From assembly GCA_009767595.1 (NCBI GenBank), contig VSDK01013039.1:23855-87854 (forward strand): 64,000 nucleotides of DNA. The letters are read 5' to 3'. Below the pieces are notes generated by a model, which was given only the letters and a program-made list of their open reading frames with translations, had not been told where the DNA came from and searched no databases. The stretch comes from Symbiodinium kawagutii. Taxonomy: Eukaryota; Sar; Dinophyceae; Suessiales; Symbiodiniaceae. Both the position numbers and the translations under genes were made by a program. Positions 9,972 to 18,644 of the stretch are shown here, one piece after another; the first letter of the stretch is position 1; every line of letters begins with the position of its first letter.

Positions 9972-10821
9972 CTCACTATACATACATGTACCACTGAGAT
10001 CTTCTGTCTGCATTGCGCACATATTTTTTTTTTTGCTTTGCAAATTCTGATCTGAAGATGGCAACTGGTCTCAGCTCTTATTCACAGACATTATGCAACA
10101 ACTACAACCTGTGCCGGTGATATGGCAAGTGTCTCCAGAAAGTCAATTGTGATCCCAACAAAAAATATTATAATATAGTTTCAAATTGCATTCAATATTA
10201 TAATTTATCAAAAGATTAAAAAATCATCTAAATTTGGAATTCCAAATTTAGGGGTTGCTTTTTTGGCACCTAAAGTTGGAATTCCAAATTTAGGGGTTGA
10301 TTTTTTGGCACCTAAATTTGGAATTCCAAATTTAGGGGTTGATTTTTTGGCATCTAAATTTGGAATTCCAAATTTAGGTGTTTTTTTTTGAATATCTGAA
10401 ATAGTAGATATATATTCAAATAACTTAAATGAAACAAGTGTTGTTACATGATGTTGTTCCAATACATCAACAAATTCATATTTGATGGTTCATATAGTAT
10501 ATGAATATTAGTATGTGTGCAAATATTAAATGAAGATATCCCATGAGCCATAGTGTATAGTGTCAACTATTGGGATCACAATGCATGGACACCTATGCCA
10601 TCACAAAATTTCACAGGAACAAGACTCAAATTGCCATTTGGCATGCAAAGAAGCTGCCTTCACATGTTCACATAATTGAACCTGTCATCTGTGCCAAACC
10701 GCTCAGTGAAATCACGATGGCTGGTGACCAACTCATTGAGCTGCAGATTCTCCTTGAACCTTAGGTATTCCCAGTGAGCACATGTGGCTCTCTCTGGGAT
10801 TGATAGGACTTTGAATGTAAT
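9972..10821. other. AT-rich spacer of nested element
   Basis: It contains the four-unit palindrome array at 10228-10377 and otherwise unremarkable AT-rich DNA. No supported gene is present. Confidence 0.5.
10228..10377. repeat. Four palindromes in exact 42-bp phase
   Basis: Four 24-bp palindromes centred on GGAATTCC lie at 10228-10251, 10270-10293 (one mismatch), 10312-10335 and 10354-10377, so starts are exactly 42 bp apart. Arms are TAAATTT/AAATTTA. Linkers are GGGTTG-T-tract-GGCA. On the minus strand the 42-bp unit also reads as a 14-residue repeat (KFGIPNLDAKKSTP) in an 84-codon frame, which I think is incidental. Confidence 0.85.
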
Positions 10822-10944
10822 GTAGCCATATGGCTTGACTCATACACAGTCATCACATCAAATCACATTACTACAAGTGTAGCCACAAGGGCTTGAGAGC
10901 AGTCTGAAAAGAAAACTTCATATTATGAGAGCCAGATGGCTTGA
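10822..10944 (+). repeat. Dyad cluster 5
   Basis: Copies lie at 10822-10838, 10879-10896 and 10930-10944. They overlap only the last codons of the open frame at 10871-11725, which suggests that the frame's end is read-through into non-coding sequence. Confidence 0.75.
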
Positions 10945-11725
10945 ATCTATGCAGTTTCTTGAATATTATGATGAGGCACTTGGTGATCAAAGCAGAGCAT
11001 TTCTCCCAGAGCTGCATTTCATAAGCAACAATCAGAGCCACCATCTTGGCCTTCCACCCAGTCTTCTGGATAGACTCCAGAGCACCAGGATCTGACCTTC
11101 CCCTGGCCCTTGCATCAACCACATCCATGTACGCATCTCTCTCTGCTTTTGCAGACATGAGGTCTTGTTGCAACTTCAAATTCTGCAACTTCAGGTACTT
11201 GGTCCATGGAGTGGCTTTGCATGTGCTCACTTCAGTTGCATCCCAAGGAATCCACACTGACTTGAAGTCATCAGAGATCCAACCCACAACTCCAACAGTA
11301 TCCCAATTGATATCTTCATCTGGGAAACCAGTTGACCAAACAAAGCCATCATGGCTACCATCACTCCAAACCCATGCTTCCCTCTCTGGAGACCCTTCAC
11401 CAAGGTGAACACTCTGTGACCTCCATACGCTTTGACCCTTGAATTGGCCAACTTTGTGATACACACCAACAACATCTTGCGCAGCAATGATATCACTGGC
11501 TTCCATCACAAAGCTAGAGAAGTCATCCAAGGGCACAGCTTCAGGCATAGAGGAACTTGCCACCCTTGGTCTCTGTGGTGGTGGATACGCAGGAGGGGCA
11601 GGAGCTGCAGGCTTCGAAGTAGCTGCAACACTGCCATGCATAGGAATACCATGGGCAGGAATCATGGCTCTACTAGGAGCAGGAGGAGGTGGCAACAAAT
11701 GAGGAGGGAACATATTAAAGTGCAA
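10871..11725 (-). CDS. Proline-rich hypothetical protein of nested element
   Basis: The ATG at 11725 opens 284 codons. The N-terminus is Pro/Ala-rich (PPHLLPPPPAPSRAMIP..., about residues 7-50). A central Trp-rich section (residues about 95-165, EAWVWSDGSHDGFVWSTGF, VVGWISDDFKSVWIPWD) precedes a helical part rich in Lys and Leu. The last 25-30 codons run through dyad repeats, so the true exon probably ends near 10960-10990; no single donor stands out. I recognise no family. It is co-directional with the other genes of the element. Confidence 0.45.
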   Translation of the reverse strand: MHFNMFPPHLLPPPPAPSRAMIPAHGIPMHGSVAATSKPAAPAPPAYPPPQRPRVASSSMPEAVPLDDFSSFVMEASDIIAAQDVVGVYHKVGQFKGQSVWRSQSVHLGEGSPEREAWVWSDGSHDGFVWSTGFPDEDINWDTVGVVGWISDDFKSVWIPWDATEVSTCKATPWTKYLKLQNLKLQQDLMSAKAERDAYMDVVDARARGRSDPGALESIQKTGWKAKMVALIVAYEMQLWEKCSALITKCLIIIFKKLHRFKPSGSHNMKFSFQTALKPLWLHL

Positions 11726-11944
11726 GTGAATTCACAACCTATTTTAGATTGGGCAGCAAATATCTGCATGATGGATATGTGAGTGTGAACAAGAAGCAAT
11801 CATTTGTGTTGATACAGATTGTTGCCATCAGGCATTTCAAAAAGCCATCAAGACTTGATTGATCAAAAAAATCTGAGGCAGCTGAACAGCTTGGATATAT
11901 GGACACATGTGAGTGAGACATGCCATGGTGACTCCAATCAAAAG

Positions 11945-12064
11945 TGTAGCCACAAGGCTTGGAACAGATGCAACAATTCAACAAAGAGCAGCAAAGTGTA
12001 GCCCATGGGCTTGATTCATAGTGTACCCAACATGCTTCATGTATGATGTAGCCACCAGGCTTGA
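11945..12064 (+). repeat. Dyad cluster 6
   Basis: Copies lie at 11945-11961, 11998-12014 and 12048-12064, with about 50-bp spacing. They fill the spacer between the acidic-tailed gene and the Pro-rich gene. Confidence 0.8.
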
Positions 12065-12135
12065 CATATGAGCACCCAATGACTTGCAAATACCTTTTTT
12101 CAGTGACCTCTGGCAATATCTCTGGTTAAGCATGA

Positions 12136-12735
12136 TTAGCCATCTTGGCCATCAGCATCTGCCTCTGCATCTTCACCACTTCCTTCCTCATCACCCTGCT
12201 TCTTGGCATACTTGCCACTCCTGCTGTAAGACCTTTTAGCGCCAGAAGTAGAATCAACACCCTCAGCAATCATGAAGGCACAGAAAATAGAAATCTGGTC
12301 TTCCACATAAGGAATGCACAAGTCCTCTCATGCTTTGTTTGGAAACTTCATGGTCAATTTTCCATAGGCGCCCAAATCTACCTCAATCTCAGTTGGCTTC
12401 TCTACTTGCTTGTTCCTTTTCCTTCTTTTGGAGCTAGAAACATTGTTTGGGTTGCTGTCATCAAAGACACTGGGCTGTTTCAAAGCATCTTCTGCCACCT
12501 TGGATCTTTTGTCCAATAGTTTCTGGTAACCTTCACTTTTCCTCAAAGATGGCTGCCTGGCAGCTAGCTTGCTAGATACCAAAAGGTTGCATAAACCATA
12601 GTTGGTTGCTCTTAGCTGGAGCCACTTCACACCATCTTCATCTTCTGAGTTTTTCAGCAACTCATCTGCTATAATCCATGTCTTGCCAGTCTCCTCCAAC
12701 TTGATGTAGTTGGCAGTGCCCAAACTGACTGCCAT
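12136..12735 (-). pseudogene. Acidic-tailed small protein of nested element with in-frame TGA
   Basis: The ATG at 12735 (MAVSLGTANYIKLEE...) reads 135 codons to a TGA at 12328-12330. The same frame then continues 64 more codons of protein-like sequence (EDLCIPYVEDQISIFCAFM..., ending in an acidic GDEEGSGEDAEADADGQDG) to 12136. CGA to TGA would explain the stop; read-through is the alternative. A basic cluster, SSKRRKRNKQVEK, at about residues 102-114 looks like a nuclear localisation signal. The family is unrecognised. Confidence 0.5.
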
Positions 12736-12872
12736 CTTTCAGCAAAGGAAGACTAAGTCAATGCATAAGAAATCTTTGGGCCAAGTTATGAAAGTAGACA
12801 TGCAAGCATGGCATTTCACCAACATTCACTACACAGACATTCTGAAGCTACCACAGTATGACATCATGTTGT

Positions 12873-12991
12873 GTAGCCATGCTGGCTTGAGTGGCAACAC
12901 ATTTTAAATGTAGCCCAGTGGGCTTGGTACAAAGCCAACAGGCTTGACATGTAGCTCACACAAAGTAAAGTAATGTAGCCAAAAGGCTTGA
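12873..12991 (+). repeat. Dyad cluster 7
   Basis: Copies lie at 12873-12890, 12910-12927, 12932-12947 and 12975-12991, all in the same orientation, between the 705-codon gene and the acidic-tailed gene. Confidence 0.8.
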
Positions 12992-13082
12992 GTTTTTCAT
13001 ATTTCAACTCATTCATGGTGTACACCCAGGGCAAGCAGCCAGAATCATTTTGGATCCAAAGCTATGCTGTGCTCGGAAGCAA

Positions 13083-15403
13083 TCAGTGCTCCACCAAAGG
13101 TTCCCAGGCTGTCTGCACCTTTCTTTTCTTTTTAGATGACTCACTGTCATCTGCCTTCATGATGATTGGATCATGGGCCAGCAAACCTGCTGGGTTCAAG
13201 ATGACTTGGATGTTCAGTGTATGATGCTTGACCCAAGCCAGTTGCATTTTTCCTTCTTCAGATCCTTTGGACCCTTTGAGCAACCAGAAAGGGACCAATG
13301 AGCCATTGTACTTATGATCATCCTCAGAGTACTTGAATGACTTGGGTGGCAGAATGTAGAAAGTACCAAGCTTGTCAGCTTTAATGATTCCATGGGTGCC
13401 TTTGGGCTCTTTGGTGACCAAATTGGACACTTTGCCTGTCATGGGAATCAATTTCAAACCCTTGGCTTTCAAATCCTCAGCAGCAAAAAGAGCCTTTTGA
13501 GGCTGTTCCTGCACCAGGACATGACTTGTATCACAATCAAGGGCTTCATATGCTTCCATGAGCATGGTGAACACTTGAGCTTTGTGCAACTCATCCTGGC
13601 AAGTCACAGTGGGAAAGAGCATCTCTGCTTTGGCCTTTTCCAGCATTTTGGGAAGCCTGTCATTCTTGACAATCCTGATGTGGGATTTGATGTCTTCTGG
13701 TTTGACTTGGACCTTGATGATCTTGGATGGTTCCAGCATATGGTGGTATTGAAGCTGCAAACCATTGTCATCCAAACATGTGCAAACAAAGATCTTGTCC
13801 TCATGATCTTTGTGAACAATTGCTTGTCCAACTTTGAGCTGCATAGCTTTTTGGATGTTGAACATGGGTTTGGAAGCATCTTGTAAGCATACCATGGAAG
13901 AGGAGGCACCATCTGGTGGGTTACTCACTGGTGTAGCTGCACCTGAGCTCCCTGGGTTGTTCAACTCTTGCATGAACTCTGCATTGATTGCACCCAATGA
14001 CTCAAATTCCTTTCCTTCACATCCTGCCTTCTGCTTTCCCAAAGTAAACAAAATTGCCCTGATGGCACACTTGCTGAACACCTTTGTGGCATCATGCCTT
14101 GTGAGCCCCTTTCCTTTGGTAGTTTTCCAAGCTTGCTCCAAGAAAGCTTCCAAGGTTGCAGCTTTCTCTCTCATCTTTAAGGATTTCATCTTTTCAACAT
14201 CACCAATCCTCAAAAGCCTGGCTATGCCATCCACAATTTTGTTGGGAGGTGAAGCCATGTTGGCAGCCATCATGGAAATTCTGCAAAAGGGCATCATCAA
14301 GTATGGATGCAGCACTGTGCAAATGACTGCCTCAAGAAATTCCTTGCCCAAAATGATGTTGGTGGCATAGCCTCTGGAAAACTCTGCCAAGAACTCCACC
14401 AACTCACCTTCACCTGCTTTGTGCTTGTGAGCATTGTGTTATGTTTAGAATACTTATCACATGTGCAATAGCAAGCATACATATAGGTTTAGGTTTCTGT
14501 GCAATCTTAGCCAGCAGGCTTGTCTATGATATGTGTAATGTAGCCAGTAGGCTTGACCACTGTGAGAGGTATATGTGACTAGCCACAGCTTCTGCATGCA
14601 ATCTATCTTACCTTGCCTGAATAGTTTTTCACCAACTTTCCCATCAAAGAAGTGTAGCTCTTCACTGGACCACCAGAGCAACATTGAGCACTGAGCTTAC
14701 CCCAGTCAATGGAATCCTTGGTGTTGGAATCTTTGTATGCCTGCAAGATTGTTGTGGCAAGCTCCATTTCACTCTGTAGGGAATGGATTGAGTTGGACAT
14801 ATTCAATGCCTGCTGGGCAAAAGAAGGTAGAGAAGGAAAGGCTGATTCCACATACCAAGGAATTATGCACCAACTCCAGCCATCCACAACCATCTTGTGA
14901 AGGTCTTCATCTTTTTGATACAGGTGAGGTCCTAAATGAGGAGTACTTCCTTGCAACTTCTCTTCAGGAGTCTTGCACTTCTGAATCACAGCTTTGATGA
15001 ACATACAAGTGTGAGAGCAACTCACAGTTGCAAACCTTTCCATGTTGGTCACTTGGGGGACTATGTCAGAACTTTCAGCCAAAAGAATCATGGGCTTCAT
15101 TTGGGCTTCTTTCTCAGCCAAGGTTGGCTTCAATTCAAAAGCTGTAGCATGAGAAAGCATTGCCAAGTCTGCACCTGCTGACACAATGTCAGCACCCTTT
15201 TGGTGCAAAGCCAAAGGGTTCAAAAGAGTTCCTCCTCTGTTTGCAGGGTGCACCACAAAGCAATCTGCACATGCTTTGGTGTGGTAAGCACACCCAAAAT
15301 CAAGCAAAATTTGCTTGATGCCTTTCCACCTTTGCAAGACTCCCTGGCTCTCATCATAAAGCAAGGCCTTGACCTTCCTCACCACTTCAGGTGGCACAGA
15401 CAT
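13083..15403 (-). CDS. 705-residue hypothetical protein of nested element, two exons
   Basis: Exon 1 is 15403-14617 and exon 2 is 14413-13083. The intron 14616-14414 (203 bp) has a GC donor (CAG|GCAAGG) and an AG acceptor (GCAG|GTGAAGG). Exon lengths of 787 and 1331 nt sum to 706 codons with no internal stop. A GTAAGA donor 4 bp further on would break the frame with this acceptor, so I prefer GC-AG. I start at MSVPPEVV (15403); the frame stays open to 15478. The C-terminus holds KKKRKV, a textbook nuclear localisation motif, at about residue 690. I recognise no enzyme domain. The intron contains two dyad copies, showing that the dyads occur in transcribed but spliced-out DNA. Confidence 0.6.
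14507..14556 (+). repeat. Dyad cluster 8, inside an intron
   Basis: Copies at 14507-14522 and 14540-14556 lie within the 203-bp intron of the 705-residue gene. Confidence 0.75.
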
Positions 15404-15548
15404 GCCAAGATCACAGTGAGTGGAGATCAGGCCCAAAGAGTATACTAACAGAATTGCACTAATTGCAATGTGAGCCAAAAATCAATCCAAATAAATGTGT
15501 TTTGTGATAGCAAGCAATACCATGCACAGACCTGGACGCTATGTACTT

Positions 15549-15704
15549 GCAGCCACTAAGGCTTGGAGATGCAGCCATTGAGGCTTGGGACACATGCCAT
15601 CATGTTTGCAGCCATTTGGCTTGACAAATCTGATTGCCAAAAATTGCACACATGCACTTGGTGTTGAAAATAATTGTGAAAAAATGCTAGCCATGTTTGG
15701 CTTG
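15549..15704 (+). repeat. Dyad cluster 9
   Basis: Copies lie at 15549-15566, 15571-15588, 15608-15624 and 15688-15704, upstream of the rightmost gene, in the same orientation as all others. Confidence 0.8.
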
Positions 15705-15997
15705 AAGAATTGTTCAAAACAATTTGGTTGCAAAGATTGCGCAAAGGAATGATATTTTCTGATAATTGTTGTCATGTTCAATTGTCAGTCGGTTGTTTTT
15801 TTTGGGTAAATGAAAAAATGTCAAATAAGCCCATGGGCTAAAAAAAAATTTGTATTGGCTAGCATTGGTATGCTTACATTTGTTTTTTTTCAAAGTTAGT
15901 GCATTTTTGAAAGAAGTAGTAGAAAAGGAACACCCAAAAAAAATCAAAAATCATTAGTTCATAGTGTAGTCATGGGGCACTTAGCCAGACTCAGCAA

Positions 15998-16058
15998 CCA
16001 CTTAGCTAAGTGGTTAGCAAATGAGCTAAACACTTGGCTTGGTTAGAGCTAAGTACTT
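15998..16058. repeat. Right subterminal repeats
   Basis: This stretch holds a perfect 16-bp palindrome, CCACTTAGCTAAGTGG (15998-16013), and the left-end core AGCTAAGTACTT at 16047-16058. It shares its core words with the left subterminal array and is about 190-250 bp from the right end. Confidence 0.65.
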
Positions 16059-16229
16059 GGAAAAGATTTGCTAAACTCTGTAAACAATAGAATTCAATCT
16101 AGAACTTATGCTAAGTTCATTTAAAGTCTACATGGTTTATACCCAACATAGAAGAATTATAAGTTACCTATATTCAACTTACAAGTTAGATTAAAGATGC
16201 TTAATAATTGTCCTAACCCATTACTAATC

Positions 16230-16244
16230 CCCGGTTCTTTCAAG
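16230..16244. repeat. Right terminal inverted repeat of nested element
   Basis: CCCGGTTCTTTCAAG is the perfect inverse of the left end and is followed by the second TT at 16245-16246. Confidence 0.85.
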
Positions 16245-16246
16245 TT

Positions 16247-17104
16247 CAACAGAAGGTGATCCAACACATGGAGGATCAACCGATGGGGGCAGCGCCAATT
16301 CTCCTCTTCATTGCTTTGACAGTGGAGGAGTATGCAACAACGATGAACCTCTACGGCAACATGGATGGAGCAACAACTCCAATGGGCATTTCGGGTTCAA
16401 CACGTATGCCCAACTATGACAAGGTCATCCTCAACACCTCGGCTGACCATGCGCTCGAGACCATCCTGAAGCACCTGGGTGAGGGGCACATCCTCACCCA
16501 ACACCAGTCAACTCTGAGGCTGGTAGCAGTGACCACAACACTGCGCCGTGTGGTAACACTCCTCAACTACAAGGAGTTGAGCCTCTTCTTCAGGCACTTC
16601 CACACGGAACAACTCCAACTGGAAGAAGGGTGCAACTTCCTGTTCAACAGAGCTGAGCGGGATTCGGTCAACGTGTGCCGGGTCAACACCACGACCAACT
16701 GGGGCAACGTCATTGCCCAACTCAACTGGTCAGACAACTACGTGTGGGCCTTCAACATGTGCAGGGATCTCCAAGAGATCCTCAACAGTGATGAGCAGCA
16801 ACAGATGAGCTACGAGTACTTCATCAGGGCTGTGTTCCAATACACAGGCAACAGCCTTTTGGAGTACCTGCCAACAGAGACGAAGAACAAGTTGCTGAGC
16901 TACATCAAGCAACACAGGATTGGAGTGCCAGGATCTCCAACAAAAGATGAAGATCGATTGTTGGGCCACCCACAGTTCAACAGGTGGTACAACACCCTCA
17001 ACGATGCTCAACACCTGAAGGAATACAGAGTGAAGATCAACGAGTACCGAACTTCACTCACAACAGGTGCAGACGTCAACATGGAGATCGAGACTGAGGA
17101 CTGA
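16247..17104 (+). CDS. Third (accessory) ORF of the Copia element, second part
   Basis: Starting at CAA 16247 directly after the right TT duplication, the frame runs 285 codons to TGA at 17102-17104. The product looks soluble and mostly helical (HALETILKHLGEG..., LLNYKELSLFFRHFHTEQ), with an acidic C-terminus (MEIETED) and no membrane segment, so a classical envelope protein is unlikely. It could be a capsid-related or nucleic-acid-binding accessory protein, but I recognise no domain. A GTG at 16256 or ATG at 16267 could start a shortened product now that the ORF is broken; I treat it as the second half of one split gene. Confidence 0.6.
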   Translation, partial: QQKVIQHMEDQPMGAAPILLFIALTVEEYATTMNLYGNMDGATTPMGISGSTRMPNYDKVILNTSADHALETILKHLGEGHILTQHQSTLRLVAVTTTLRRVVTLLNYKELSLFFRHFHTEQLQLEEGCNFLFNRAERDSVNVCRVNTTTNWGNVIAQLNWSDNYVWAFNMCRDLQEILNSDEQQQMSYEYFIRAVFQYTGNSLLEYLPTETKNKLLSYIKQHRIGVPGSPTKDEDRLLGHPQFNRWYNTLNDAQHLKEYRVKINEYRTSLTTGADVNMEIETED

Positions 17105-17387
17105 TCCTCAACAGATGATTCAACATCATCATGGTCAACACGTGAGGCTTGGCCAACAATTCAATGTTCCATAGCCTTGTACATAGTGCGGTAGCCAACA
17201 CTTTAAACAAGCCAGAAGGCAACACAAGGCTTGGCAACATGCATGTATAGAACGTTTGCAACAATGTAGTTCCAACAGATGTACAGTTATCTTTTCAACA
17301 TGATAGTTTATCAACATTTAGTGCAACATGTTCGTCATCTGTTTGTGGAGGTCGAAGCTCCAACAAGCTTCAACATCCAAGAGGGGG
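17105..17387 (+). other. Copia 3' untranslated stretch ending in polypurine tract
   Basis: It is CAAC-rich with no gene. AAGAGGGGG (17379-17387) abuts the LTR and is the expected plus-strand polypurine primer. Confidence 0.65.
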
Positions 17388-17560
17388 TGTTAAGGGACAA
17401 ACATGTTCCCAACACCAACATGTACATGATATATGGCAACACGTGCCTCGGCTCAACACAGGCCTTGAGCCTAGCCCAACAGCACATCGCAACGTGCGCT
17501 GATACAAAAGGTGCTCAACAAGTCGACACCCCAACGCCTGGATCCAGCCAGGATTTCACA
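17388..17560 (+). repeat. 3' LTR of the Copia element (about 173 bp)
   Basis: It begins TGTTAAGGGACAAACATG directly after the polypurine tract and ends GGATTTCACA, giving TG...CA ends. The CAAC bias ends here and a TTGGTTGG repeat follows. The partner 5' LTR is outside the window, so the boundaries rest on these signals alone. Confidence 0.65.
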
Positions 17561-17636
17561 GGTTGATTGGTTGGTTGGTTGGTTGATTAGTTGGTTGGTT
17601 GGTTGATTAGTTGGTTGCTTGGTTGGTTCCTAGTGA
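17558..17636. repeat. (GGTT/GATT) simple repeat
   Basis: TTGGTTGGTTGATTAG-type tetranucleotides follow the LTR end directly. Confidence 0.8.
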
Positions 17637-17990
17637 TCCCGGGTTTGAGAAGCATCCATGTGCGTATATGTCGATGCACGTGGCCAAGTCTTTGGATGGG
17701 CGATTCTGACGGTTGAAGTGGTTGAAGAGACCAAACATATCCAAACATCCATTCCTCATCATCAAACATCCAAGAAATATGCACTGCAGATGAACATCCT
17801 AGCACTTGGACTGCTTTGGTCATGTCATCGGACGTTCATTAGTGGTACAAGGTACCAAGCCACCTGTTTGTTGACAGCTTCCTGTTTTGTGGGCCCTAAT
17901 CAACTCAGAGTTGCCATGTCTAGAAGGTCAGTTGTCAACCATTGTCCTGGCGCCCCCCATTTTTGGAAACAAACATATTTCATTATATGT
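17637..17990. other. Unassigned stretch with open frame
   Basis: A plus-strand frame (17658-18029) starts MCVYVDARGQVFGWAILTVEV and could contain an exon, but no family or clear splice ends are visible. Confidence 0.3.
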
Positions 17991-18090
17991 CTGGTTGGTG
18001 GTTTGATTGACATTTTTTATTTTCCCTAGTTGTTATCAACAAATGGTTGGTGGACTAATATGTTTCATAGTGGTTGAAACCACCAACCAG
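17991..18090. mobile_element. Short inverted-repeat element, family M3 (100 bp)
   Basis: Perfect 14-bp ends, CTGGTTGGTGGTTT and its inverse (17991-18004 and 18077-18090), enclose AT-rich sequence with no ORF. It has the size and form of a MITE or introner. Related copies lie at 22275, 23157 and 23895. Confidence 0.75.
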
Positions 18091-18644
18091 ATTTGGTTGT
18101 TTTTAGTCGCTAACCCCTCTAGTTGACCGGCTCATCAACGAGCTCATTCACCCACAGTTGTGAACATTGCCATCGTGTATCAACCAGTATCAACCCGTAT
18201 CAACAACTTTTATTGACCAAGAGATCCCATGTGATCAATCACATCGTTGATTATATTACTTTCTGTTTTTAATCATCACCAGCCACCATTGGCTATTGTC
18301 AAGCGTGCGATATTGACATGATGAACGTGATAGTAGGCTTCATTGATAGAATCAATTGGTTCTAGAAGGGTTGATGATAATTAATTGTGATCAACTTTGA
18401 ATGATTCGTTCTCAACCATTCAAGCGGTATGAACCATGTTTTTTTTTAAATCAACCTCTAAAACCATCCTCAGATGCATTGTGATTACCCTCTTTCTCCC
18501 TCCTGTTGCCTCTGAAGATTGTTCTTCAACCATGAATTTCAATCATTCTTATAAAGCATCCAAAGAAGATGTTCAAACATTTGTACCATGTTCAATTGAG
18601 CATTACCAACCGCTCAACCATTATATCAACCAAGTTCCTTCATG
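18091..18644. other. Intron-like AT-rich stretch
   Basis: It holds many CAACC/GGTTG words. No supported gene is present. Confidence 0.4.

Larger units (their letters stand above)
4421..16244 (-). mobile_element. Nested 11.8-kb DNA transposon (CACTA-like) with several genes
   Basis: The ends are inverted repeats CTTGAAAGAACCGGG (left 4421-4435) and CCCGGTTCTTTCAAG (right 16230-16244), followed inside by weaker similarity (TTAATAAC / TTAGTAATG, then TAGGA). The flanks are TT on both sides (4419-4420, 16245-16246), a 2-bp target duplication. Removing the element plus one TT rejoins the interrupted Copia ORF with no base missing. Short repeats with core AGCTAAGTACTT sit near both ends. All genes inside are on the minus strand: a 705-codon two-exon gene, a small acidic-tailed gene, a Pro-rich gene, a Lys/Ala-rich gene, a small ORF and the transposase. 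Base usage changes sharply from the CAAC-rich host element. Confidence 0.85.
1..17560 (+). mobile_element. Ty1/Copia LTR retrotransposon, 5' end outside window, interrupted by a nested element
   Basis: The order is gag end, integrase, reverse transcriptase, RNase H, a third ORF, a polypurine tract and a 3' LTR, which is the Copia order (integrase before RT). The 5' LTR and primer-binding site lie before the window. The whole unit, coding or not, is saturated with CAAC on the plus strand. That signature stops at 4420, resumes at 16245 and ends at the LTR, so it marks the element's extent independently of the ORFs. The part at 4421-16244 is a separate inserted element. The frameshift in gag and the damaged integrase suggest a non-autonomous copy. 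Confidence 0.85.

Noticed and set aside
10208-10462. 84-codon minus-strand frame with a 14-residue repeat
   Set aside because: The repeat arises because the palindrome unit is 42 bp, a multiple of three. Flanks are AT-rich and non-coding, and the palindrome explains it better.
4793-15704. Dyad clusters as tRNA or snRNA genes
   Set aside because: Stem of only 4-5 bp; no cloverleaf, box A/B or Sm site.
4421-16244. Regularly spaced dyads as a CRISPR array
   Set aside because: Units are about 17 bp, diverged, unevenly spaced and spread between genes, with no cas genes.
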